Shown here: positions 47,133 through 57,600 of the stretch, piece after piece
Layout: each line of letters starts with the position of its first letter
Position numbering within the stretch: the stretch's first letter is position 1
Source of the DNA: Rhodobacterales bacterium 52_120_T64
GTDB lineage: Bacteria; Pseudomonadota; Alphaproteobacteria; Rhodobacterales; Rhodobacteraceae
Reading direction: 5' to 3'
DNA length: 64,000 bases
Assembly: GCA_002162875.1 (NCBI GenBank)
Contig: MABA01000009.1
Span: forward strand, 183,552-247,551
The notes under the pieces: generated by a model
What the model was told of the DNA's origin: nothing
Database searches by the model: none
What the model saw: only the letters and a program-made list of their open reading frames with translations
Position numbers and translations under genes: made by a program

Positions 47133-48875
47133 TTAGCCTTGCGTTTGGTTGAGGAGTTCCAATGACGGAGTCTCATGAAGCAATTTTCGGCTGTAATTAT
47201 CTTGCGGTGCATTAAAGAAGTCTTCTGCAGAACTCTTTTCGACTAATACTCCATTTTTCAGAACCACAATTCGGTCAGACATTTGCCGCACCACAGCGAG
47301 GTTATGGCTGATGAACAAAATCGTCATCCCGAATGTTTGCTGCAAATCTTTGAGTAAGTTCAATATTTGTGCTTGAATTGAAACATCGAGGGCCGAAGTT
47401 GGTTCGTCACAAATCAGAAACTCTGGCTTTGCTACCAGTGCGCGGGCGACAGCAATTCGTTGGCGCTGGCCACCCGAAAACTGATGCGGGTATTGCAACA
47501 TCGCGCGATGTGGCATTTCCACCAATTCAAGAACCGACGCAACAATTTTGCGCGTTTCCTCTTTGCTCACTGCCAGACCAAAAAACCGGATTGGCTCCGC
47601 AATAATGTCATAAACTTTTCTGCGGTTATTAAGCGACGAATATGGATCCTGAAATACCATCTGAACTTTACGCCGTATTGGGTCCTTGCGTGAACGCTTG
47701 CTTCCTTGCGGCAGCACGTCCCCATCGAAGCGGATTTCCCCAGCGGACGGATTTACCAACCCAACGATACTTTTCGCCAAGGTAGACTTCCCCGAGCCGC
47801 TCTCACCGATCACACCAAGAATTTCACCCTTAACAACATCCAACGAAATATCTTTCAGCGCTTTGAAGCCTTCTCGCTTAGCAAATGCAAATGGACGCTC
47901 GGAATAGAAAGTTACATCGAGATTTTTGATTGTCATTATTGGATCGACATTCTGGCTAACTTCTCGCGTGCTCTTTAACAGCCATTCGGTTGCAAAATCG
48001 GCAGACGCTCCGGGAATTTTCCAATCGCTGCCCAACGCATTTGTGGTTTCGTCTTTCACGATATTTGTAAATCTATCGAGCCGTACTTCCAATCGCGGAA
48101 CAGCAGCCATCAAAGCTTTTGTGTATTCATGTTGTGGATTACCCAAAACTTCCGCCGTTGGGCCTTCTTCCTTCAAGCGCCCGCCTCTAAGCACAGTTAC
48201 GTTGTCCGTAATTTCGGCGATTACTCCGATGTCGTGCGTAATTAAGATTATGCCCACGCCACGCTCATCCGCCATTGTTCGGACTAATGCTAGGATCTGT
48301 TTTTGAACCGACACGTCCAGCGCTGTAGTTGGCTCGTCTGCAATAATCAGGTCCGGATTGGTACACAGCGCCAATGCAATAACAACGCGCTGTCGCATGC
48401 CGCCAGAAAACTGGTGTGGATATTCCTGAATTCGTGTTTCAACGTCTTCTAAACCAACTTCTTCAAGCAAAGACACCGCCTGCGCAAAAGCTTCGCTATA
48501 ACTAATCTTCGCGTGCTGCCGGATGGTTTCCACCATTTGGTCTTCAATCGTCAGCAGCGGATTTAACGACGTCTGCGGATCCTGAAATATCATCGATATT
48601 TTGGCACCGCGCAGTTTGTGATATTCCGCATCAGACAATTGCCTTAGGCTCTCGCCATGAAGTTTGACGTCACCGCTAGCGACATATCCAGGTGACGACA
48701 ATAAGCCGATAATCGCCGCGCCAATGGTGGATTTCCCCGCGCCGGACTCCCCGACCAATCCATGAATCTCGCCCGCTTTAATAGACAAGTTGATATTTTC
48801 AATTGCAGTGAAAATCCCAAAACGTGTCGGATATTCTACGGTCAGGTTTGTGACTTCAAGAAGTGTACTCATCAA
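47133..48875 (-). CDS. Dipeptide/glutathione-type ABC ATPase, double NBD (GsiA-like)
   Basis: 580-residue ATPase with two complete domains: Walker [10 protein letters not shown] near residue 41 and GESGSGKST near 360, signatures FSGGMRQRV and FSGGQRQRI, and Walker [12 protein letters not shown] and [11 protein letters not shown]. The layout is the DppD-DppF fusion seen in GsiA. Unlike the degenerate second half of the nucleoside ATPase at 626, both sites look active. It overlaps the DppC-like permease gene by 4 bp. Confidence 0.93.
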   Translation of the reverse strand: MMSTLLEVTNLTVEYPTRFGIFTAIENINLSIKAGEIHGLVGESGAGKSTIGAAIIGLLSSPGYVASGDVKLHGESLRQLSDAEYHKLRGAKISMIFQDPQTSLNPLLTIEDQMVETIRQHAKISYSEAFAQAVSLLEEVGLEDVETRIQEYPHQFSGGMRQRVVIALALCTNPDLIIADEPTTALDVSVQKQILALVRTMADERGVGIILITHDIGVIAEITDNVTVLRGGRLKEEGPTAEVLGNPQHEYTKALMAAVPRLEVRLDRFTNIVKDETTNALGSDWKIPGASADFATEWLLKSTREVSQNVDPIMTIKNLDVTFYSERPFAFAKREGFKALKDISLDVVKGEILGVIGESGSGKSTLAKSIVGLVNPSAGEIRFDGDVLPQGSKRSRKDPIRRKVQMVFQDPYSSLNNRRKVYDIIAEPIRFFGLAVSKEETRKIVASVLELVEMPHRAMLQYPHQFSGGQRQRIAVARALVAKPEFLICDEPTSALDVSIQAQILNLLKDLQQTFGMTILFISHNLAVVRQMSDRIVVLKNGVLVEKSSAEDFFNAPQDNYSRKLLHETPSLELLNQTQG

Positions 48876-49804
48876 CGTAGCCTCGGGTTCAATACATCAC
48901 GGATGAAATCTCCGAGGATATTTACAGAAACGATCATAATAACCAGCGTCATTGACGGGAAAACCACGATCCACCACTCGCCCGAGAATATGTATTCCGT
49001 GCCGATACGAATTAAGGTTCCTAGCGATGGCTGGTTTGGCGGGACGCCTACGCCTAAGAATGACAGGGTTGATTCCAGCAAAACAGCGACGGCCAGATCA
49101 ACTGTTCCAATTACCAGCAGTGGCCCCATGATGTTCGGCAAAATAGACACCAACATTATCCGCAACGGATGGAGCCCCATGATTTCGTCGGCCTGAACGT
49201 ATTCTTTGTTACGTTCCACAAATGTCGAAGCGCGCGCAACGCGGGCGAAGTTAACCCAAAGCGAAAGCCCAATGGCGACGGTCAAAACCACAATCAATAG
49301 GTCTTCGTGTTGTTCACGCGGCAATATTCCGCGTGCAATGCCATCAACCAACAGCGCGGTTAGAATGGCTGGTAAACTTAGCTGAACGTCGGCAACCCGC
49401 ATCACCACGGCATCGAATTTTCCGCCAAAGTATCCGGCGGCCAAACCCAAACTAGTACCCAAAATTGCGGCGAAAATCATCGCTGACAGCCCCACGATTA
49501 GTGATAGACGCGTGCCATAGAGAATCGAAGACAACAAATCGCGGCCCTGATCATCTGTTCCAATCAAGAACTTTGCTTCCCCCATTTCTGTCCATGCTGG
49601 TGGTAGAAAATTATCAAGAATTGAAAAGGATTTCAGGTCGTAGGGATCAGTTGGCGCAATCAACGGCGCAAATAATGCACCTACAATAGATACAAACGCC
49701 ACAAAAGCCGCAACTTGCGCAACTCTGTTATGAAGAAACAGGTAAAGAAACTCGTTCTCGATAGACGCACGTTTCCAGTTTGCTTTAATGTTAGACAACA
49801 TCAC
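48872..49804 (-). CDS. Dipeptide-type ABC permease (DppC-like)
   Basis: 310-residue inner-membrane permease of normal length. The loop FLIGTDDQGRDLLSSILYGTRLSL near residue 80 and the coupling motif YVQADEIMGLHPLRIMLVSILPNI near 205 are conserved. It overlaps the DppB-like gene by 4 bp and the ATPase gene by 4 bp. Confidence 0.92.
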   Translation of the reverse strand: MMLSNIKANWKRASIENEFLYLFLHNRVAQVAAFVAFVSIVGALFAPLIAPTDPYDLKSFSILDNFLPPAWTEMGEAKFLIGTDDQGRDLLSSILYGTRLSLIVGLSAMIFAAILGTSLGLAAGYFGGKFDAVVMRVADVQLSLPAILTALLVDGIARGILPREQHEDLLIVVLTVAIGLSLWVNFARVARASTFVERNKEYVQADEIMGLHPLRIMLVSILPNIMGPLLVIGTVDLAVAVLLESTLSFLGVGVPPNQPSLGTLIRIGTEYIFSGEWWIVVFPSMTLVIMIVSVNILGDFIRDVLNPRLR

Positions 49805-50778
49805 GCGGCCTCCGCTTTAAGCCGCACGCGCGGGTCGATCAGAAGATAAAGAATATCTACGATCAAATTAATAACTACAAAGACCAGCGCGATAATGACT
49901 AGGTACACCGACATCACCGGGATATCGACATATCGAATACTGTCGAGGAACAATAGCCCCATTCCCGGCCATTGAAATACGCTCTCCGTTACGATGGAAA
50001 ACGCGATAATTCCACCAAACTGCAATCCAATGATCGTTATCACGGGTATCATTGAATTTTTTAACGCGTGCCGATATCGAACCGAGCGATAGTTAATCCC
50101 GCGTGCAATTGCGAATTTGATAAAATCTGTATGCATTACATCCTGCATCTCGGATCTGACCAACCGCATCGTCAGGGTTAGTTGATAAATTCCTAATGTT
50201 AGTGCTGGCAAAATAAGTGACCGCCATCCATCAATCGTCAGAAAATTTGTTGTCCACCAACCTATATCAACGGTATCGCCACGCCCGAAGGTCGGTAGCC
50301 AACCCAACTGCACACCAAAGAAATAGATCAGGAATATGCCGATCACAAAAGTTGGAACCGACACCCCGATTAGCGTCACGACAAGAATTGCATTTGCAAG
50401 CACTCCGTCACTACGAAGTGCGGTATATATTCCTGCGGGAATTCCGACAGCCAACGAGATAAACAACGCGACAAAGCCCAGCTCCAATGTCGCGGGCATA
50501 CGTTCCAATATCATCTCGGCGATTGGGGCACGGGTGCGGTAAGAAAATCCAAAATCTCCGGTCACCATCTGACCCAAAAAACGAACGTATTGGGTTATAA
50601 CAGCATCATTGAGGCCAAGTTGTTCACGCAAACGTTCCTGATCTTCGATTGAGGTTTCTTGCCCAACCATGACTGCGACCGGATCGCCCACGTATCGAAA
50701 TAACGCAAATGCAATAAGGCTGACGGCAAGCATCACAAAAACGGATTGAACAAGGCGACGCGCGATGTAAGTGAACAT
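49801..50778 (-). CDS. Dipeptide-type ABC permease (DppB-like)
   Basis: 325-residue inner-membrane permease starting MFTYIARRLVQSVFVMLAVS, the standard DppB/GsiC N-terminus. The coupling motif is FIKFAIARGINYRSVRYRHALKNS near residue 215. The ATG at 50778 is chosen from this N-terminus and a GGA 8 bp upstream; the frame stays open to 50820. It is the first gene of the minus-strand operon and is divergent from its probable binding protein. Confidence 0.92.
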   Translation of the reverse strand: MFTYIARRLVQSVFVMLAVSLIAFALFRYVGDPVAVMVGQETSIEDQERLREQLGLNDAVITQYVRFLGQMVTGDFGFSYRTRAPIAEMILERMPATLELGFVALFISLAVGIPAGIYTALRSDGVLANAILVVTLIGVSVPTFVIGIFLIYFFGVQLGWLPTFGRGDTVDIGWWTTNFLTIDGWRSLILPALTLGIYQLTLTMRLVRSEMQDVMHTDFIKFAIARGINYRSVRYRHALKNSMIPVITIIGLQFGGIIAFSIVTESVFQWPGMGLLFLDSIRYVDIPVMSVYLVIIALVFVVINLIVDILYLLIDPRVRLKAEAA

Positions 50779-50988
50779 ATTGATCCGTTTCTTTTCAGGA
50801 AAGTTCGAGGTTATTATCAATCAGTGATCTGATTAAAACCATATTGTTTCGAAAGTGGTAACCATTTTGTGAGCATCAATTCGCATTCCACTGTTGAACT
50901 TGCGCGATCCACAGGCCTAAGATTTGGTATAGGGAGGATTTTAAACAGAAATCCTCCGTCATCATTCTACAATAAAAGAGGTGTAATT

Positions 50989-52572
50989 ATGGTAATTCAC
51001 AAAACGCTGGGCCGTCAACTCGGAATGACCAGTATGGCGCTGTGCTTGACAGCAAGCATCGCAAGCGCCGAAACATTTAACTGGGCGGGATCGACCGATC
51101 CGCAAACAATGGACCCACACGCGGTTAACTCTGCACCGGTTCTGGGCTTCCTGAACAATATTTATGAAGGCTTGGTGCGTCGTAACAAAGGCATGAAAGT
51201 CGAAGGTTCTTTGGCTGAAAGCTGGGAAGCTCTCGGCTCTGACGGATGGCGCTTCCATTTGCGCCAAGGCGTAACATTCCACGACGGATCTGCATTTACT
51301 GCTGAAGACGTGATGTTCTCTTATGAGCGTGCGTCATCCGAAGAATCAGATGTTCGGTCCTGGTTCGCACCGGTTTCCGAAGTGGTTGTGCAAGACGATT
51401 ACACCATCGATTTCCTGACCAAAGCACCCAACCCGCTATTTCCGGATTCCATCGCCAACTTTATGATTATGGATAAAGACTGGTCCGAGGCAAATGAGTC
51501 TGCGCGCCCTGCCCGCGATGCAGAAAATACTGCAACACGCACAACCAACGGAACCGGCGCTTTCACACTGCAATCGCGCAACCCTGGTGTTCGCACTGTT
51601 TTGGCACCAAACGCTAATTGGTGGGATGATCTGGAAAGCAACATCACCGAGGCTGTCTTCACCCCCATCGGCGAAGCCTCAACAGGCATGGCTGCGTTGC
51701 TGTCCGGCGAAATCGACTTTATCGCTCCCATCCCACTACAAGACGTTCCGCGCCTAAAGGGAACGCCCGGTTTCAAAGTTCTTGAAGGTGTGGAAGCTCG
51801 GGTACTGATGTTCGGTTTTGGGCACGATTCAGATGCCCTGAAATACTCGGATGAAACAACGGATACAAACCCGTTCCTTGATGCAAGAGTACGTCAGGCG
51901 ATCTATCAGGCAATTAACGTTGATGCGCTGACCAGCCGTGTAATGCGCGGTACAGCAGAACCTGTTTCACAGCTAGTATCGAAAGAAATGCGCGGTTTCT
52001 CCACCGGTTTGGCCGACAGGCTGCCATTTGACCCAGATGCATCCATCGCGCTATTGGCCGAGGCCGGATACCCAGACGGGTTCTCCTTTGGTCTGATGTG
52101 TCCTAACGACCGCTACATCAATGATGAAGCAATATGTCGTGCTACCGCTGCGATGTTGGCGCAAATCGGAGTGGATGCAAAGCTTACTAGTATGCCGGTG
52201 CGCAACTACTGGCCGGAGCTACGCGAAGACAATTTTGACATGTATCTTCTAGGTTGGTCGCCCGGTACTTTCGACGCCGAGCATCCACTTCGCTTCCTAG
52301 CCTCAACACCAAATGCCGAGAAAAAACTGGGTTCATGGAACTTTGGTGGTTTCTCGAACGCACGGGTTGATGAGTTATTACCTCTCATTCAAACCGAGGT
52401 TGACGACACAGTTCGCCAAGCCTTGATTGATGAAGCTCACAAAATCATTCAGGACGAGGTGGCATATGTTCCAATGTATGTTCAGCCGTTAATCTGGGCG
52501 ATGAAGGAAAACATCAACCTGACACAGCGTACGGATAACTTCTTTATCCTGCGTTGGGTTACCGTAAACTAA
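50989..52572 (+). CDS. Dipeptide-type ABC substrate-binding protein
   Basis: 527-residue periplasmic SBP_bac_5 protein. The signal peptide ends at ASIASA (about residue 26) and the mature start is ETFNWAGSTDPQTMDPHAVN. FHLRQGVTFHDGSAFTAEDVMFSYERA near residue 90 and DARVRQAIYQAINVDALTSRVM near 300 are family motifs. The ATG at 50989 has GAGG 7 bp upstream; the longer frame from 50869 would hide the signal peptide. It is divergent from the permease/ATPase operon, and its ligand is unknown. Confidence 0.9.
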   Translation: MVIHKTLGRQLGMTSMALCLTASIASAETFNWAGSTDPQTMDPHAVNSAPVLGFLNNIYEGLVRRNKGMKVEGSLAESWEALGSDGWRFHLRQGVTFHDGSAFTAEDVMFSYERASSEESDVRSWFAPVSEVVVQDDYTIDFLTKAPNPLFPDSIANFMIMDKDWSEANESARPARDAENTATRTTNGTGAFTLQSRNPGVRTVLAPNANWWDDLESNITEAVFTPIGEASTGMAALLSGEIDFIAPIPLQDVPRLKGTPGFKVLEGVEARVLMFGFGHDSDALKYSDETTDTNPFLDARVRQAIYQAINVDALTSRVMRGTAEPVSQLVSKEMRGFSTGLADRLPFDPDASIALLAEAGYPDGFSFGLMCPNDRYINDEAICRATAAMLAQIGVDAKLTSMPVRNYWPELREDNFDMYLLGWSPGTFDAEHPLRFLASTPNAEKKLGSWNFGGFSNARVDELLPLIQTEVDDTVRQALIDEAHKIIQDEVAYVPMYVQPLIWAMKENINLTQRTDNFFILRWVTVN

Positions 52573-52579
52573 TCTTTAT

Positions 52580-52609
52580 GTGTCCGGCGCGTTATTGCGT
52601 GTCGGACAC
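52580..52609 (+). terminator. Probable terminator after the binding-protein gene
   Basis: Arms GTGTCCG (52580-52586) and CGGACAC (52603-52609), with extra partial pairing inside (GCGCG / CGTG), lie 8 bp after the stop codon. No good U-run follows, so its strength is uncertain. It separates the transporter gene from the imu cassette. Confidence 0.5.
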
Positions 52610-52650
52610 TTATTCGCCTAGAAAATACCTCTGCTGCAGAATCATATTCA

Positions 52651-53247
52651 ATGTATTATGCTGCCATGATGCCTGACCTTTCAAACAGCTTCCCATTACG
52701 AAAAGGCCGCGCCCATGAGGTTTGTGGCCCCGGAGCACTCATGTTTTCATTTGCATTGGGTGGGCAAATTACCGGCTCAGTTTTATGGATTTGTGAAGGA
52801 TGGCGAACCGAGCAAATTAGTCCAACCGGATTTGCCCCCTATTTAGACCCGCAAAACCTGCTTTATGCCAAGGCAAAAGGGCAACCTAATGTTTTGGCGG
52901 TTGCCGAAGAAGCCCTACGTTCGGGGGCGATATCCCTTGTGATTATGGAGCTGAGCGCACCGATAGGCCTTACCGCCGGTCGGCGACTACAACTTGCCGC
53001 CGAGGCTGGGCGTTCCACTGGACTTTGTATCATTTCTGAAGGCATGGGCAGCAACGCGGCTGAAACGCGCTGGCGCTGCGCCCCGATTTTTGACGCAAAG
53101 GACTCGACTCTACAGCGTTGGGAACTTATTAAGAACAAATCAGGAACACTAAGCGAGTGGGATGTGAAATGGGATGCAGAAACGCGTCGTGTCATTGTGG
53201 TTTCCGAGGCTGCCCAGCGACAGGGTTCTGCGCGCATGCCCGATTGA
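52651..53247 (+). CDS. imuA: ImuA-like protein of the mutasome cassette
   Basis: 198-residue RecA/SulA-like protein. GRAHEVCGPGALMFSFALGGQ near residue 20, VLWICEGW near 44 and AEEALRSGAISLVIMELSA near 85 fit the ImuA family of Rhodobacteraceae. It lacks a proper Walker A (GPGALMFS), as is usual for ImuA. Starts at 52666 or 52669 are equally possible because no ribosome site is visible. The gene overlaps imuB by 74 bp. ImuA helps ImuB and DnaE2 in damage-induced translesion synthesis. Confidence 0.8.
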   Translation: MYYAAMMPDLSNSFPLRKGRAHEVCGPGALMFSFALGGQITGSVLWICEGWRTEQISPTGFAPYLDPQNLLYAKAKGQPNVLAVAEEALRSGAISLVIMELSAPIGLTAGRRLQLAAEAGRSTGLCIISEGMGSNAAETRWRCAPIFDAKDSTLQRWELIKNKSGTLSEWDVKWDAETRRVIVVSEAAQRQGSARMPD

Positions 53248-54640
53248 TGCTCCGTTCGCGCTAACGATACTCCAAAGTAACACACAGCGAATTTATTGCC
53301 TGAATGCGCAGGCAGAACAAATGGGGCTTCATCCGGGCATGGGCTTTTCTGATGCGCGGGCCTTTTGTCGTGATCTGCAAAGCCGCCCTGCGGATCAAAA
53401 AGCCGATCAGGATTTCTTGAATACATTGGCAAGGTGGGCAAAGCGATATTGCCCCTGGGTCGGACTGGAAGGGATCAACGGTCTGGCGCTCAATATTGCC
53501 GGGTCGGCGCATTTATTTGGCGGTGAAGCCGCGATGATGGATGACATGCGCCATGGCTTGACGCAGGCGGGGATAACAGCCCATTTGGGGTTGGCAGATA
53601 CGCGCGGGGCGGCTTGGGCCTTGGCGCATTATGGCGAAGGTATCGCCCCGGTTGGCGCTGCGCAGGCACAAATCGCATCATTGCCGGTTGCCGCCCTTCG
53701 TTTGGAGGAAAAGACATGTATCGCGCTACAACGTCTTGGGGTTCGCGATATCGCAGAACTGTCCGCATTACCGCGCGCAACGGTAACCCGTCGGTTTGGC
53801 AGGGATGTGTTGCTGCGACTAGATCAAGCGCTGGGCGCGCAGGCCGAAGAAATCTCGCCGCTGCCCGAAGCGCCACATTATGGCGTACGAATAACTTTGC
53901 CCGACCCCATTGGTCTTACTGCTGACGTGATGGCCGGAGCCGAGCGCGTGTTGGAGCGGCTGTGTTCCAAATTAAAGTCACGTGAAATGGGCGCATGTAT
54001 CTTGCAACTGACCCTGCGTCGGGTTGATCGTTCCAACCAGCAGGTCGAACTGCGACTGGCACGGCCTTTACGGGATGTGGCGCGTATTTTGCCATTGTTT
54101 CAGCGCGGGGTAGATCAAGTGGATGCCGGGTTTGGCATTGATCAACTGCGCCTTGTCGCCACGCAGGTCGAACCTTTACCTGCCACGCAAATCAGCCACA
54201 CCAGTACTGTGCAACATAAGGGGCTAGAGGATCTAATCACCCGGATAGGCACCCGGATCGGACTGGAAAACGTGCAGCGGTTTTTACCGGCGGATAGCCA
54301 CATTCCTGAACGCAGTTTTATCATTTCCCCTGCAGCATATTCAGTCCCGGCTGGCTCTTGGCCCACAATCCGCCTCCGTCCTTTGCAATTGTTTGCACCA
54401 GAACCGATTGGCGGCTCTGATACACGCCCGCCCGCCCGATTTCGCTGGCGGCGCATGTCGTTCGCAACGGCGCGCACGGTTGGGCCCGAACGTATTGCAC
54501 CGGAATGGTGGTTGTCCGATGAAAACCGGTGTTCCGGTGTGCGCGATTACTGGAAGGTAGAGACCAAACAAGGGCGGCGGCTTTGGCTGTTTTATACGCC
54601 ACAAAACCCCGGTTGGTTTGTGCAGGGGGAATTTGCATGA
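53174..54640 (+). CDS. imuB: ImuB, catalytically dead Y-family polymerase subunit
   Basis: 488-residue Y-family protein. The N-terminus RVVSLWFPRLPSDRVLR replaces the DxD catalytic strand of DinB, and GINGLALNIAGSAHLFGGE near residue 110 lacks the second acidic pair; both are normal for ImuB. LQRLGVRDIAELSALPRATVTRRFG near 185 is the helix-hairpin-helix region. RPLQLFAPEPI near residue 405 looks like a beta-clamp-binding motif. ImuB acts as the clamp-docking hub for DnaE2. The stop overlaps the dnaE2 start (ATGA). Confidence 0.92.
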   Translation: MQKRVVSLWFPRLPSDRVLRACPIDAPFALTILQSNTQRIYCLNAQAEQMGLHPGMGFSDARAFCRDLQSRPADQKADQDFLNTLARWAKRYCPWVGLEGINGLALNIAGSAHLFGGEAAMMDDMRHGLTQAGITAHLGLADTRGAAWALAHYGEGIAPVGAAQAQIASLPVAALRLEEKTCIALQRLGVRDIAELSALPRATVTRRFGRDVLLRLDQALGAQAEEISPLPEAPHYGVRITLPDPIGLTADVMAGAERVLERLCSKLKSREMGACILQLTLRRVDRSNQQVELRLARPLRDVARILPLFQRGVDQVDAGFGIDQLRLVATQVEPLPATQISHTSTVQHKGLEDLITRIGTRIGLENVQRFLPADSHIPERSFIISPAAYSVPAGSWPTIRLRPLQLFAPEPIGGSDTRPPARFRWRRMSFATARTVGPERIAPEWWLSDENRCSGVRDYWKVETKQGRRLWLFYTPQNPGWFVQGEFA

Positions 54641-57600
54641 CCGAAATCAATCATGACCACCGCCCAAAGGAAGCGCTCAATCGCAAGGTACTTCAGCCAA
54701 AATCAACAGAACGTGGCTATGCGGAGCTTTGTGTCACTTCGAACTTTACGTTTCTGACTGGCGCATCACACCCCGAAGAATTGGTAACCCGGGCCGCAGA
54801 ATTGGGGCTTGAAGCCATTGCAATCACCGACCGTAATTCTCTGGCCGGGGTTGTCCGTGCATATTCTGCATTAAAAGAATTACAGCGTGAAGCAACAGAG
54901 GCAATTAAAATTCGGTCCGACCAGCGAATTGACTCCAGCAGCCGCCAAAGTATCGGATCAACCAAGGGGGTGCCCCGCCCAGAGGGGTCGCACCTGCCCA
55001 AGCTTATCATCGGATGCCGGTTGGTATTGCGTAACAGCCCGGTGGATTGGATTGCCCTGCCACAGGATCGCCCCGCCTATGCGCGCTTGTCACGCCTGCT
55101 TACCCTTGGAAAACGCCGTGCTGACAAAGGTGAGTGTCATCTGGACATACAGGATATGCTGGCCGGTTGTCTGGGGATGGTTCTTATTGCGTTGCCGCCA
55201 AGCCTTATCGATAAAAGCCAAATTGAAGAACAAATTCAGGCAGCAGTGCGGCGCTATCCCGGCCATGTATTTCTGGGGGCAAACCCACAGTATGATGGCA
55301 GCGATCAAGCCCACCTGGAACGCTGCGCTCGACTGGCGCAGAAAACGGCCGCTCCCATGGTCGCCGTCGGCGATGTGTTGATGCACCACGGCAGCCGACG
55401 ACAGCTGGCGGATGTCCTGACATGTATGCGTGAACACACCACCATCGATCAAATCGGCACCCGGGCGTTGGCCAATTCGGAGCGCCGTTTAAAGCAAGCA
55501 GCTGACATGAAGCGCATGTTCCGGAACCATCCGGCCGCTATCAAACGCACACTTGAGATTGCAGCGCGTTGCAGCTTTAGCCTAAGCGAGCTGTCCTATG
55601 AATACCCTGATGAAATTTCTGATGGCGAGTCCCCGCAGGTGCGGTTGGCACGATTAGCCTCCGAAGGTTTGAAGCGGCGCTATCCTCAGGGGGCACCAGA
55701 TAAGGCTCTTGCACAGGTAAAAAAGGAATTGGCGCTCGTCAAAAAACTGGGTTTCCCGGCGTATTTCTTAACGGTACATGACATTGTGCAGTTTGCTCGC
55801 TCAAAGGGCATTTTATGCCAAGGGCGCGGGTCAGCGGCCAATTCCATTCTGTGTTATCTGCTGGGTATCACCGATGTCAGCCCAGAAACCATCAGTATGG
55901 TTGTGGAGCGGTTTATATCTGAACATCGCGGAGAACCGCCCGATATCGACGTGGATTTTGAACACGAACGCCGCGAAGAGGTGATCCAGCATATCTATGA
56001 GAAATATACCAGAGAACGCGCCGGGCTTTGCGCTACTGTGATCCATTTCCGGTCTCGCGCCGCAATTCGCGAAGTAGGTAAGGTGATGGGCCTGTCGCAG
56101 GATGTGACCGCCAACCTGTCTGGGCAGATTTGGGGCATGTCAAATGGCGGTGCAGACCCCGAACGCATTCGCGAACTGGGGCTGGATTTGAACGATCAAC
56201 GCCTTGCACAGACCATTCGCCTCATTGGCGAAATCATCGGCTTTCCCCGCCACCTGTCCCAACATGTCGGCGGGTTTATCATCACCAAAGGGCGGCTGGA
56301 TGAGATGTGCCCGATTGAAAACGCTGCGATGGACGACCGCACAGTGATTGAATGGGACAAGGATGACATAGACGCACTTGGAATTCTAAAGGTGGACATT
56401 CTCAGCCTTGGAATGCTCACCTGTATTCGCAAGAGCTTTGATTTAATCACCCAACATGGCGGGAAGGCATATTCCATCGCCACGGTGCCGCAGGCGGACA
56501 CACCTACATATGATATGCTTTGTGTCGCCGATGCGGTGGGGGTGTTTCAGGTAGAAAGTCGCGCGCAGATGAACTTTCTACCCCGCATGAAACCGCGCGA
56601 ATTTTATGATCTGGTGATCGAAGTTGCCATCGTTCGCCCCGGCCCCATTCAGGGCGGCATGGTGCATCCCTACATCAACCGACGGCAGGGAAAAGAAACC
56701 GTCACCTTCCCCTCGGCGGAACTGGAGGCAGTTCTTGGAAAAACACTCGGTGTGCCTTTGTTTCAGGAACAGGCCATGCAGATTGCGGTTGTCGGCGCCG
56801 GATTTGCCCCCGATGAAGCCGACCGGCTGCGCCGTTCGCTGGCCACGTTCCGACGCATGGGCACAATCAGCACCTTTCGGGACCGCTTCATAAACGGCAT
56901 GCTGGAGCGCGGTTATGAACAACCCTTCGCTGAACGCTGCTTTTCCCAGATCGAGGGGTTCGGGGAATATGGTTTTCCCGAAAGCCACGCGGCAGCTTTC
57001 GCCATGTTGGCCTATATCTCCGCTTGGCTAAAGTGCCACCACCCAGCTGCGTTTGCCTGCGCGTTGCTAAACTCGCAACCGATGGGATTCTATGCACCCG
57101 CCCAAATCGTGCGCGACGCCCGTGAGCATCAGGTTGAACTGCGCCCAATTTGCGTGAACAACAGTATGTGGGATAACACGCTTGAACGCCGCGCGGATGG
57201 GACATTGGCGCTCCGACTCGGGTTTCGCCAAATCAAAGGTTTTCGGGAAGAAGACGCCGGCTGGATTGTTGCCGCGCGTGGCAATAGCTACCGCGATCCT
57301 GAAAGCCTGTGGTTGCGTGCGGGCATCGGCCCTGCGGTGCTGGAGCGTTTGGCCGAGGCCGATGCTTTTGCTGATATGGGGTTGGGGCGGCGCAATGCAC
57401 TTTGGCTGGTGAAAGCCATTCGGGGGCAGATACCCCTGCCGCTGTTTCATGATCCAATTGAGGGCGAAGGCATCGAGGAACCGAATGTCACCTTGCCAAC
57501 CATGCATCTCGGCGAGGAGGTGGTAGAAGACTATGTGGCCATGCGCCTTAGTTTACGCGCACACCCAATGGAATTATTGCGTCCCTCTATACCCAACCTC

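Noticed and set aside
52573..52668. LexA box (GTTC-N7-GTTC or GAAC-N7-GAAC) before imuA
   Set aside because: I looked for the alphaproteobacterial SOS box expected at imu cassettes and found none in this gap; only GAAT-CAT-ATTC, which does not fit. Damage control may use a distant or diverged site.
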